DNA of 64,000 nt, taken from NCBI GenBank assembly GCA_020633235.1, contig JACKEA010000002.1:62001-126000 (forward strand), read 5' to 3'. Shown one piece after another: positions 44,849-52,509 of the stretch (position 1 is the first letter of the stretch; every line of letters begins with the position of its first letter). The DNA comes from Polyangiaceae bacterium (lineage in GTDB: Bacteria > Myxococcota_A > Polyangia > Polyangiales > Polyangiaceae). The position numbers and the translations under genes are program-made. The notes under the pieces are model-generated. The model had not been told where the DNA came from, did not search any database, and was given only the letters and a program-made list of their open reading frames with translations.

Positions 44849-45983
44849 GTCGGTCCAGCGCCACGGCCAGCGCGCCCAGGCTGGCGGCAGCGCCGAGGAC
44901 GCCGAACATCACGCCGTAGCCAAAGCGCTCCGAGAGCTCTCCGGCAAGAAACGCCGCGAGCGTCATGCCGATGTTGAACGCCAGGTTGAACAGCGCCATG
45001 GCGCGACCGCGAGCCCAGGGCGGCGCGTCTTGAACGAACAGCGCGTTCATCGACGGATACGCGAAGCCGTGACCCGCGCCGAAGATCAGCGCCAGGAGCA
45101 CGAGCAGCCCCACGCCGTGCACCGCTCCCAGGCTGGCCACGGCCACGGAGAACAAGAGCGCGGCGACGATGCCCACGCGGCGGTGACCGACGCGATCCCC
45201 GAGCCCGCCGGCGAAGAGCCGCACCCCAACGGCGCTCACCACGTAGGCGATGAAGAACGGCGCGTGGCTCGGCAGCCCCCGGGCCCGCACGAAGACGGGC
45301 ACGAAGTTGATGGCCGCACCGAAGGCGAGGGCCGTGGACAGCCCTCCCAGCAGCACGCCGCGGCCACCGCGGCGCAGCGCCAAGCGCGCCATGCCGATGG
45401 GCTCGGCGTCGGCGTCGGCGGCGACGGCGCCGGAATCCCCCGCCCGCAAGAACCCGAACAAGGCCAGCACGCCGAATGCGCCGGCGACCGAGAACAACAG
45501 GGCGAAGCCCCAGCGGTGAGCGACCCACTCCCCCACGGACGGCCCCACGGCGTGAGCCGCCAAGGTGGTGGTACCGAACACCGCGATGGCGCGGCCGAGC
45601 CCGCCCGGCGGCGCCAGCTCGACGATCAGCGCGTTGGTGGACACGAACACCAACGAGAACGAGAGCCCGTGGAGGAAGCGCAGGGCGTAGGGCCACGCGC
45701 TCATCGTCTCCACCCGCGCGAACAAGAGCGCCACCAGCGACCACACCACACAGCCGGCGATCACGAAGGGACGGCGACCGTAGCGATCCACCAGCGCCCC
45801 GGTGGCGGGAATGGCGAACAAGCTCGCCAGGCCGAACACGCCCATCACCCGGCCGATCTCCGCCCGCGACGCGTTCAGCGCCTGGAGTCGCACCGGCAAG
45901 GTGAAGAAGGCCGTGACGCCCACGAAGAACGCGAAGTTCGCGATCGTTGCGAACGCGAGGCGCCGGGCGCGGCTATCCGTCAC
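44826..45983 (-). CDS. MFS transporter
   Basis: 385 residues from a GTG at 45983 (GGAGG, 9 nt before). Twelve transmembrane helices are visible in two six-helix halves. The loop between helices 2 and 3 carries the MFS signature GALVDRYGRRPFVIAG, and a related GLGDRVGHRRVGIVA follows helix 8. Short central loop AGDSGAVAADADAEP. It is probably a drug or small-solute/H+ antiporter of the DHA type. Its end overlaps the amidohydrolase gene on the opposite strand. Only 38 bp separate it from the divergent DUF502 gene, so the two must share a promoter region. Confidence 0.88.
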   Translation of the reverse strand: MTDSRARRLAFATIANFAFFVGVTAFFTLPVRLQALNASRAEIGRVMGVFGLASLFAIPATGALVDRYGRRPFVIAGCVVWSLVALLFARVETMSAWPYALRFLHGLSFSLVFVSTNALIVELAPPGGLGRAIAVFGTTTLAAHAVGPSVGEWVAHRWGFALLFSVAGAFGVLALFGFLRAGDSGAVAADADAEPIGMARLALRRGGRGVLLGGLSTALAFGAAINFVPVFVRARGLPSHAPFFIAYVVSAVGVRLFAGGLGDRVGHRRVGIVAALLFSVAVASLGAVHGVGLLVLLALIFGAGHGFAYPSMNALFVQDAPPWARGRAMALFNLAFNIGMTLAAFLAGELSERFGYGVMFGVLGAAASLGALAVALDRPIASDPA

Positions 45984-46021
45984 TCTCGCGATCCTCCGCG
46001 GATTCCGCTATGTGCCCGCGC

Positions 46022-46660
46022 ATGGCCAACAGGATCCTGTCGTACTTCTGGCGAGGCTGCCTGGTGCTCGCTCCCGTCGTGGGGACGCTGTACATCGGCT
46101 GGCTCTTGATCTCCACCGTCGACAGGCTGATCCCCATCGGGATCCCGGGCCTCGGACTGGTGGTGACGGTCGGGATCGTCACGCTCGTGGGGTTCCTCAC
46201 CTCGAACGTCGTGGGCAAGGCCGTGGTGCGCAGCATGGAGAATGCGCTCACCCGCGTTCCGCTGCTGAAGCTGCTGTACACTTCAATCCGCGATCTCATC
46301 AACGCCTTCGTCGGCGACAAGAAGCGCTTCGACCGTCCCGTCGCCGTCGCCTTCACCGAATCCGCGCGAGCCCTCGGCTTCGTGACGCGGGAGACGCTGC
46401 ACGGCCTGCACCTCCCCGGCCACGTCGCGGTCTACTTCCCGCAGTCCTACAACTTCGCGGGCAATCTCCTGATCGTTCCCAAGGAGCTGGTGGAACCCCT
46501 CGACGTGCATCCGACGGACATGATGGCGTTCATCGTCTCCGGTGGTGTATCCGGGCTCGGCATCGGCTCCCACGGCGAGAGCATGCCCCCCAGCATGCCG
46601 CCGGACCGCCCCACGGATCAGAAGACCCTCATCGGCCACCAGGGCCCGGGAGAGCGCTGA
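46022..46660 (+). CDS. DUF502 membrane protein
   Basis: 212 residues. Two transmembrane helices (FWRGCLVLAPVVGTLYIGWLLI, about 9-30, and LGLVVTVGIVTLVGFLTSNVV, about 43-63) are followed by the DUF502 body: RSMENALTRVPLLKLLYTSIRDLINAFVGDKKRFDRPVAV, GFVTRETL, VAVYFPQSYNFAGNLLIVPKELVEPLDVHPTDMMAFIVSGGV. This is the usual length and order for the family, whose role is unclear; plant COV proteins share it. A second ATG 12 bases earlier overlaps a -10 like TATGTG. Confidence 0.88.
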   Translation: MANRILSYFWRGCLVLAPVVGTLYIGWLLISTVDRLIPIGIPGLGLVVTVGIVTLVGFLTSNVVGKAVVRSMENALTRVPLLKLLYTSIRDLINAFVGDKKRFDRPVAVAFTESARALGFVTRETLHGLHLPGHVAVYFPQSYNFAGNLLIVPKELVEPLDVHPTDMMAFIVSGGVSGLGIGSHGESMPPSMPPDRPTDQKTLIGHQGPGER

Positions 46661-46664
46661 GGCC

Positions 46665-47456
46665 TCAGCCCTCCATCAACTTCAGGAACGGCCCCGCGCC
46701 GAGCAGGGATTGGCCACCGTCCACCAGCAGCGTGGTGCCGGTGATGAAGCCCGCCGCCGGGGACAGCAAGAACAGCGCCGCTTCCGCGATCTCGTCGATG
46801 GTGCCGAAGCGCCCGATCGGCATGCTGCGCTCGAGGGCGTTCTTGTCTTCCCCGGGGGGAGCCAAGCGGCGCATGCCCTCCGTGCCGGCGATGGGGCCCG
46901 GCGCGATGGCGTTCACCCGAACGCCGACCGAGCCCCACTCCAGGGCGAGGTCTCGCGTGAGCTTCTCGATGCCGGCCTTCGCAGCGCCGGCATGGCATTG
47001 GAGCGGCGTCGGGATGAAGGCCTGTGTTGCCGTGACGCTGAGCACCGCGCCCCGAGTACGGGACAGTGCTTGGAAGCTCGCGCGACAGGCGTTGAAGGTG
47101 CCGACCAGATCGATGTCGATGACCGCGCGAAATCCGTTGGCCGACAGCCCGGCCGCGGGCGCGAGGAAGTTCCCCGCGGCGGAGTTCACCAAGATGTCGA
47201 GCTGACCGAGCTCCGTGGTGGTCTTGTCCACGGCGCCGGCCAGGGCGTCGTAGTCCCGAACGTCCAAGGCCACGCACAGCGACGGCCCGTCGATCTCCGC
47301 GGCCGTGGCCTCGAGCTTCTCCTGGGTACGGCCGACGAGCACCACGCGCGCCCCCTGACGAGCCAGGGTCTTGGCGATACCGGCGCCTATGCCACTACCG
47401 CCACCGGTGATCAGCGCCACTTTCCCTTCCAGGATGCCGTCGCGGAAGACGCTCAC
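46665..47456 (-). CDS. Short-chain dehydrogenase, 2,4-dienoyl-CoA reductase-like
   Basis: 263 residues from the GTG at 47456 (GGAGG, 6 nt before), which overlaps the stop of the upstream gene (GTGA). Rossmann motif ALITGGGSGIGAGIA, cofactor strand VLVGRTQEKLEA, NSAAGNFLAPAAGLSANGFRAVIDIDLVGTFNACRA, and QCHAGAAKAGIEKLTRDLALEWG. In place of the usual Tyr-x3-Lys the active-site run is His-Ala-Gly-Ala-Ala-Lys. Peroxisomal-type 2,4-dienoyl-CoA reductases have the same change, and the AAGNFL motif also fits them. It should use NADPH in degradation of unsaturated acyl-CoA. No beta-oxidation genes are adjacent. Confidence 0.82.
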   Translation of the reverse strand: MSVFRDGILEGKVALITGGGSGIGAGIAKTLARQGARVVLVGRTQEKLEATAAEIDGPSLCVALDVRDYDALAGAVDKTTTELGQLDILVNSAAGNFLAPAAGLSANGFRAVIDIDLVGTFNACRASFQALSRTRGAVLSVTATQAFIPTPLQCHAGAAKAGIEKLTRDLALEWGSVGVRVNAIAPGPIAGTEGMRRLAPPGEDKNALERSMPIGRFGTIDEIAEAALFLLSPAAGFITGTTLLVDGGQSLLGAGPFLKLMEG

Positions 47457-47902
47457 GCCTGACCTCCGCCCCAGGGCCCCGGCGCCATCGCGCCCCCGCC
47501 CCACTGCGGCGCCGGAGGCGCCGTGATCAGATGTCCGACGCTCGACCACAGCACCCCCGAGAGCTGCTGATGCCGCGTCTGCCAGTCCTGATAGCCCATC
47601 ACGCCCAGCACGATGGCAAGGGGGAAGAAGAACAGCCAGGCCACGAGAAAGATGATGAGTCCGTTGCTCTCGAAGTCCGGACCGATGCGGGCGTCCACGA
47701 AGAAGCCGCCCTGCATGGGCATCACGCTGACGGCGACCTTGGGCACCATGCCGTAGCTCGCCACGTTGCCGCGGCCCGCCCAGGTGTTGGGCCCGGTCTG
47801 GGTCAGCACGATGCCGGCCTGGTACAGCGTCCCGCTGATGCCCTGGATCACCGGGTTGGGATCGGACCCCGCGAAGAACTGGCGTTCGTTCTTGTCGAGC
47901 AT
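47453..47902 (-). CDS. Membrane protein, unknown function
   Basis: 149 residues. The ATG at 47902 shares a base with the stop of the TerB-like gene (TGATG), and the stop overlaps the SDR start (GTGA), so the three genes form a coupled unit. The N-terminal 75 residues are soluble and beta-rich (FFAGSDPNPVIQGISGTLYQAGIVLTQ, VPKVAVSVMPMQGGFFVDARIGPD). One long hydrophobic segment follows (GLIIFLVAWLFFFPLAIVLGVMGY, about 82-105), then a Gly/Pro-rich tail. No known family. Confidence 0.7.
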   Translation of the reverse strand: MLDKNERQFFAGSDPNPVIQGISGTLYQAGIVLTQTGPNTWAGRGNVASYGMVPKVAVSVMPMQGGFFVDARIGPDFESNGLIIFLVAWLFFFPLAIVLGVMGYQDWQTRHQQLSGVLWSSVGHLITAPPAPQWGGGAMAPGPWGGGQA

Positions 47903-48300
47903 CAAGCGTCTTCGAGCACGTTGCTTCCGAGCGTGAGCGCGCCGTCCTTCACGGAGTCCAAAATGGCGTCGGCTTCCTCGGGCTCGATTTCCAGGATCTC
48001 GATCAGCTTGTCGAGCAACTTCTTCTCGCTGTCGCTCTGCTCTCCGTCCGCGTGGGTCAAGAGCGCCGCGTTGGCGAGCAACAGCTCCCGGTCGTCCGTG
48101 CTCAAGTCCTGGAGCGGGAGGTCCTTGTCGAGCGTGCGGCGCGTCTTGGCGTAACTCATGAGCTCGTCCGCCTCTTCGTCGGTGGCGTCGAAGCCCGCGA
48201 GCAGCCCCTCGATCACGTGCTCCTCCGGGGCCTCCACCTTGCCGTCGGCCCAGGCCACCGCAACCAGCGACTTGACGATGTTCTTTTCGCTCGGCGTCAT
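47902..48300 (-). CDS. TerB-like (tellurite-resistance TerB fold) protein
   Basis: 132 residues, all helical. The start MTPSEKNIVKSLVAVAWADGKVEAPEEHVIEGLLAGF shows the TerB pattern of a DG-containing acidic loop after the first helix; a second such loop is ALLTHADGEQSDSEKKLLDKLIEIL. These loops are typical metal-binding positions of TerB-like domains. It is cytoplasmic and probably a regulatory adaptor. A -10 like TATGAT stands 6 nt before the ATG with no Shine-Dalgarno, so the operon transcript may be leaderless. A second TerB-like domain is found at the C-terminus of the M48 peptidase at 62.4 kb. Confidence 0.75.
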   Translation of the reverse strand: MTPSEKNIVKSLVAVAWADGKVEAPEEHVIEGLLAGFDATDEEADELMSYAKTRRTLDKDLPLQDLSTDDRELLLANAALLTHADGEQSDSEKKLLDKLIEILEIEPEEADAILDSVKDGALTLGSNVLEDA

Positions 48301-48306
48301 GGCGCC

Positions 48307-48312
48307 ATCATA
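48307..48312 (-). promoter_or_regulatory. -10 like hexamer TATGAT, 6 nt before the TerB-like ATG
   Basis: Minus-strand TATGAT is followed by GGCGCC and the ATG at 48300. It is a near-consensus -10 at a leaderless distance. Confidence 0.45.
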
Positions 48313-48422
48313 GTCGAAGGCCCGGCGGATCAGTGCCTTTCCTCGGCATGAGCCTGGTTGCCGGGGCCCGGCCGCGCTATGGGTGGGGGCACGGGCTGGG
48401 AGCCCCGCGCTCGCTTTTCGCC

Positions 48423-50006
48423 ATGGAGACCGAGGACGAAGTCGCCGCACGCCGGATCGGCAAGGTCATCGGCGGCAAATGGAGGCTGGAGCGATTGCTC
48501 GGCACGGGGGGCATGGCCGCCGTGTATGCAGCTACCGGTCCAGGCGGTCAGGGCGCGGCGGTCAAGATCCTCCATCCGGAGATGGCCCTCCGGCGCGACG
48601 TGCGCGAGCGCTTCCTGCGCGAGGCCTACGTTGCCAATCGCGTGGATCACGTGGGCGCCGTTGCCATGCTCGAGCACGGCAGCGACGACGAAGCCTACCT
48701 GGTCATGGAGCTGCTCGAGGGCGAGCCCCTGTCGGAGCGTGCCAAGCGCCTGGGCGGCATCTCCGTCGCCGAGATGTTGAACGTCCTCGATCAAGTGCTG
48801 GACGTCCTGGCTCGCGCCCACGAGCAAGGCATCATCCACCGTGACATCAAGCCCGACAATCTGTTCGTGTGCAGTGACGGCCGCGTGGAGGTGCTGGACT
48901 TCGGTCTCGCGCGCATGCTCGACGACGTGCCGGGAGACTTCAAGACGCGTACGGGCTTGGCGCTCGGCACCCTGCCCTACATGGCGCCGGAGCAAGCCCT
49001 CGGACGCCGCGCCCAGTTGGACGGTCGCGTGGACGTCTTTGCGCTGGGCGCCACGGCGTTTCGCATCTTGGCCAAGCGCAAGGTGCACGAAGCCGACAGC
49101 GAAGCAGAGCTCTTGATGGCGATGGCCACCCAGCCCGCGCCGCCGCTGGCTTCCGTGGCCCCGGACATTCCCCGCGACGTGTGCGCGATCGTCGATCTCT
49201 CGCTGGCGTTTTCCAAGGACGCTCGCTACCCGGATGCCCGCACCATGCAGGCCGACGTGCGCGCGGCGATGCGCGGTCAGCCGCCACCCTACGCCGTCGG
49301 CCAAGGGGTGCAGACCAAGCGAGACGAGCCCACGCGGGTGGACATGGTCGCGCCGGTGAGCGTGAGCCAACCTGCCTACGCCGCCATGGCCGTCACCGCG
49401 CCCGGCGCCATGAGCCTGTCTTCCAGCTACGGCCCCGCGAGCATGGGCCCGGCGTCTCTCGGTCCCAGCAGCCTGGGCCCGCAGAGCATGGCCACTCCCC
49501 CCGCCGCCGGCTCGGTTCCACCACCGGCCGAGCCCAAGCGCTCCGCGCTGCTGCCCATACTGCTACTCGGTGTGGGGCTGCTGGTGGTGTTGGGCATCGG
49601 CGCCGTTGCGTTGCTCATCTACAACTTCGGCGACGAGATCATGGACAGCGACAGCTCCGTCGCCACCCCGAGCCCGAGCAACGCTCCCATCGCTGCGCCC
49701 GCCCTGAGCGCCCCGCCCCCCGGCGCGTCCACGGAAACCGAGAGCGAAGCCGCCGCCGAGGCGCCCCAAGCTCCGGTCACCCACACCGCTACCCCCAAGG
49801 CGACGAGCAAGGCAGCCGCCCCTGCAACCACCCCGGCGCCCACACCCACGCCGCGGCCCACTGCGACTCAGGCCGCAACCGCGCCGGCCCCCGCCGCTGC
49901 CGTGGCTCCGACCCGCCCCGTCACCACCGCCACGCCCCCGCCCAGCAACAACGGCAAGGGCAACGGTCACGGCAAGGGCAAGGGCAAGGACAAGGACAAG
50001 CGGTGA
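48423..50006 (+). CDS. Ser/Thr protein kinase with membrane helix and basic tail
   Basis: 527 residues. The kinase domain at about 20-290 is complete: GTGGMAAVY P-loop, catalytic Lys48 (AAVKIL), HRDIKPDNLF with catalytic Asp141, DFGLAR with Asp159, and GTLPYMAPEQALGRRAQLDGRVDVFALG. After a Ser/Pro linker there is one transmembrane helix (about 377-402). The tail outside the membrane is Ala/Pro/Thr-rich and ends in a Gly-Lys/Asp-Lys stretch. No sensor domain is recognised. The PknB-like kinase should phosphorylate cytoplasmic targets, possibly read by FHA proteins. Its stop overlaps the start of the DTW gene (GTGA). Confidence 0.93.
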   Translation: METEDEVAARRIGKVIGGKWRLERLLGTGGMAAVYAATGPGGQGAAVKILHPEMALRRDVRERFLREAYVANRVDHVGAVAMLEHGSDDEAYLVMELLEGEPLSERAKRLGGISVAEMLNVLDQVLDVLARAHEQGIIHRDIKPDNLFVCSDGRVEVLDFGLARMLDDVPGDFKTRTGLALGTLPYMAPEQALGRRAQLDGRVDVFALGATAFRILAKRKVHEADSEAELLMAMATQPAPPLASVAPDIPRDVCAIVDLSLAFSKDARYPDARTMQADVRAAMRGQPPPYAVGQGVQTKRDEPTRVDMVAPVSVSQPAYAAMAVTAPGAMSLSSSYGPASMGPASLGPSSLGPQSMATPPAAGSVPPPAEPKRSALLPILLLGVGLLVVLGIGAVALLIYNFGDEIMDSDSSVATPSPSNAPIAAPALSAPPPGASTETESEAAAEAPQAPVTHTATPKATSKAAAPATTPAPTPTPRPTATQAATAPAPAAAVAPTRPVTTATPPPSNNGKGNGHGKGKGKDKDKR

Positions 50007-51169
50007 GCCTCGTCGTTCCGGCGCCCTCACCCCGGGAGCGCTGCTATCGCTGCCACAAGCCGCGCGTCACCTGCGTGTGCGCCACCATCCGCCGCGTCGA
50101 GAACCGAACGCCCATCGCCGTGGTGCAACATCCCCGGGAGCGGTTCCACCCGATTGGTACCGCTCGTATCCTGGATTTGTCGCTGCAGCGCGTGCACATC
50201 GAGGTCGCCTTCCGCGGCGCCCTCGCGTCACCGCCCGGCTGGCTCTTGCCCGGCGCCGGCCTGCTCTACCCCGCCGCGGACGCCGTCGAGCTCGGCACGG
50301 CAAGCGGCCCGGTCCCCACGCAGCTCGTCGTGCTCGACGGCACCTGGCACCACGCGCGCACGCTGTATCGCGACCTCCCTTGGCTGCGCGGGTTGCCGCG
50401 CTATCGGCTGCGTCCCGCCGAGCCCAGCCGCTATCGCATCCGCCGTGAGCCCACGCGGGACAGCATCTCCACGGTGGAGGCCGTAGCCCAGGCCCTCGCC
50501 TTGCTCGAGCCGAGCACGCCGGGCATCGCCGAGCTGATCCGTACCTTCGATCACATGATCGACACGCAGATCGAGTACATCGAAGCACGGCAGGGCGCGC
50601 GCCCGAAGCGCAAGCGCCGGAGCGACGACCACCGCGCGCTCCCGCGCGCGCTGGCCGAAGACTTCGAGCACTTGGTGGTCGCCTACGCGGAAACGCTGCG
50701 GCCGGGTTACGAGGCCCCGCGCGAGGCGCGGGAGATCGTGCAGCTCGTCGCCCTTCGCGTTGCCAGCGGGGAGCTCTTCGAACGCCTGGGCCAACCTTCG
50801 CTGCCACCGAGCGAAAAACACCTCGCGCACATGCAGCTCACCACGGCGGACTTCACGAGCGCCCTAGCGCCGGAGTCCCTGGCCCGCGACTGGCGATCGT
50901 TTCTTCGCCCCGACGACCTCTTGGCCGCTTGGAACCAGAGCACCCTCGACGTGATGAACCGCGTCCGGCTCACGACGGGCGGCCTGGTGCTGAAGGGCAC
51001 CTACGGCAGCGTCACCGGGCAGCGCTCCGGCACGCTGGACGAGCTCGTAGCCCGCGAAGGGCTCGCGCCGGAGCCGCTCCCCCTCCGCGGTCGCGCGGCG
51101 CGCCGCCTCGCCTCCGCCGCTGCGGTGGCGACGCGGCTCGGAGTCTACCGCCCAACCATTCGAGCCTGA
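50003..51169 (+). CDS. DTW-domain protein, TapT-like tRNA-uridine aminocarboxypropyltransferase
   Basis: 388 residues from a GTG at 50003 that overlaps the kinase stop. The N-terminal half is a DTW domain: zinc-type ligands CYRCHKPRVTCVC (about 15-27), VVQHPRERFHPIGTARI, LLYPAADAVEL and the signature LVVLDGTWHHARTLYRDLPWL. It ends with STVEAVAQALALLE. Such enzymes add the 3-amino-3-carboxypropyl group from SAM to uridine in tRNA (acp3U). The remaining 170 residues are a second domain of unknown family with basic and aromatic residues. The common bacterial TapT is only about 230 residues. Confidence 0.85.
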   Translation: MSLVVPAPSPRERCYRCHKPRVTCVCATIRRVENRTPIAVVQHPRERFHPIGTARILDLSLQRVHIEVAFRGALASPPGWLLPGAGLLYPAADAVELGTASGPVPTQLVVLDGTWHHARTLYRDLPWLRGLPRYRLRPAEPSRYRIRREPTRDSISTVEAVAQALALLEPSTPGIAELIRTFDHMIDTQIEYIEARQGARPKRKRRSDDHRALPRALAEDFEHLVVAYAETLRPGYEAPREAREIVQLVALRVASGELFERLGQPSLPPSEKHLAHMQLTTADFTSALAPESLARDWRSFLRPDDLLAAWNQSTLDVMNRVRLTTGGLVLKGTYGSVTGQRSGTLDELVAREGLAPEPLPLRGRAARRLASAAAVATRLGVYRPTIRA

Positions 51170-51316
51170 GACACGTCACGTCTGGTTCCGCGGATCCGCC
51201 AGATGGTCACATGGATTCAACCGCCCCGACTCAGGCTATCGAGCGTCCACCGGCTCCACGGCGAGCACGCTCGGCGGCTCGTTCACGTCCCGAGCCTCAG
51301 TGCATTTGAACCGGTT

Positions 51317-52483
51317 TCATGTTTCCGTAACCGTAACGCCCAGAGGGTTATCCAATGGACTTGTGCCTGAATCGGTATCGCGCACGTAGATGTAGTAGGT
51401 GGTTCCTGCGGTCCCTAAAAACGTGAGGTCCATCGTGGATGCCGCCCACTCGGACGCGCACGCTGTCTCCGTGGTGGTACCGCACGCGGCGTCAGATACG
51501 ATCGCCACCCAGCGCGTGTCGGTGGGCTTCGCGAAGGACATGGTCACGGTGCTGGTCGTAGCTGGCACGTACTTCAGGACCAGATCTGGCCCATCCAAGT
51601 TTGCAAAACTTGGTTGGCACGAAGTCGGCGAAGTGAGGTAGTCCGCAACGGACGCTGTCCAAGCGATCGAGTTCGTGCCCGACTGGAGGGGGAATGCCTC
51701 GGAGCAGTTCTCAGCGGACGGCGGGGGAGGCGCGCAAGCGGCTCCTGCCGAGCCGTCCATGCAGACTTCCCCTGTGGGACACACCGTGTCGGTCTGCCAA
51801 TCGAGGCAGCCCGTGGATTGCATCGCGCACTCTTGAACCTCGTCGCCCACGCACTTGGTCGCACCCGCACCACTGCACTTGTCAATACAGAGACAGCCGT
51901 TGCAGTTGTACTTCTTGACCTCGTTGACGCAGATCGCGTCCCACGCGCTGTAACAGCAGGCGCCGTCCTTGGAGCAGACGCACTGCTCGATGGACGGATC
52001 GTTACAGCCCGGGGTGGTCGCCGGGCCGCAGCAACTGTTGCTGCTGCCGGTGGCGTCCCAGCCAGCATCTACGATACCGCCGGTCCCGGCGCTGCCCGAC
52101 GAACCGGCCGAGCCCGCCGTGCCGCCGCCGCCCGCGCTGCCCGCGGTGCCGCCGGCGCCGGCGGTACCGCCGCCGGCGCCCGCCTGACCGGCCGAGCCCG
52201 AAGCGCCCGCCGACCCCGCTTGACCAGCGGTACCACCGGTGGCGCCGGCGACGCCGCCGGTGCCACCACCGCCCGTCCCGCCGCCACCGATGCCGCCGGT
52301 GCCGCCACCGCCGGTGCCACCACCACCAGTGCCGCCACCGCCGAGACCACCGGAAGCGTCGCTGCCGCCGTCCTTGGTGGCCCCGCCGCTACCGCCGAGG
52401 CCCGTGCTGTCGTCTCCACCGCCGCAGGCCGAGAGGCTGACCAGCGTCCACCCAACGAGCGTTCCGATTACCAGCTTACGCAT
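51317..52483 (-). CDS. Surface lipoprotein with Gly-rich linker and CC-WD motif
   Basis: 388 residues from the ATG at 52483 (GGGAGAG before it). Lipoprotein signal MRKLVIGTLVGWTLVSLSAC, then about 120 residues of Gly/Thr/Ala/Ser low complexity (GGGGTGGGGTGG, AGSAGASGSAGQ). A Cys-rich domain follows: CCGPATTPGCNDPSIEQCVC, and CSKDGACCYSAWDAICVNEV, which has the D-x3-CC-x3-WD-x2-CV pattern shared with the gene at 20.4 kb. The C-terminal 120 residues are beta-rich (SIAWTASVADYLTSPTSCQP, TYYIYVRDTDSG) and look like a carbohydrate- or peptidase-C-type beta-sandwich. Probably cell-surface. Function unknown. Confidence 0.75.
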   Translation of the reverse strand: MRKLVIGTLVGWTLVSLSACGGGDDSTGLGGSGGATKDGGSDASGGLGGGGTGGGGTGGGGTGGIGGGGTGGGGTGGVAGATGGTAGQAGSAGASGSAGQAGAGGGTAGAGGTAGSAGGGGTAGSAGSSGSAGTGGIVDAGWDATGSSNSCCGPATTPGCNDPSIEQCVCSKDGACCYSAWDAICVNEVKKYNCNGCLCIDKCSGAGATKCVGDEVQECAMQSTGCLDWQTDTVCPTGEVCMDGSAGAACAPPPPSAENCSEAFPLQSGTNSIAWTASVADYLTSPTSCQPSFANLDGPDLVLKYVPATTSTVTMSFAKPTDTRWVAIVSDAACGTTTETACASEWAASTMDLTFLGTAGTTYYIYVRDTDSGTSPLDNPLGVTVTET

Positions 52484-52509
52484 TGTCGCTCTCCCTTTCG
52501 TGTCGCTCG

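Noticed and set aside
51170..51316. Expected REP-like element in this convergent gap
   Set aside because: I looked for both half-motifs and found neither; the gap holds no feature I can support.
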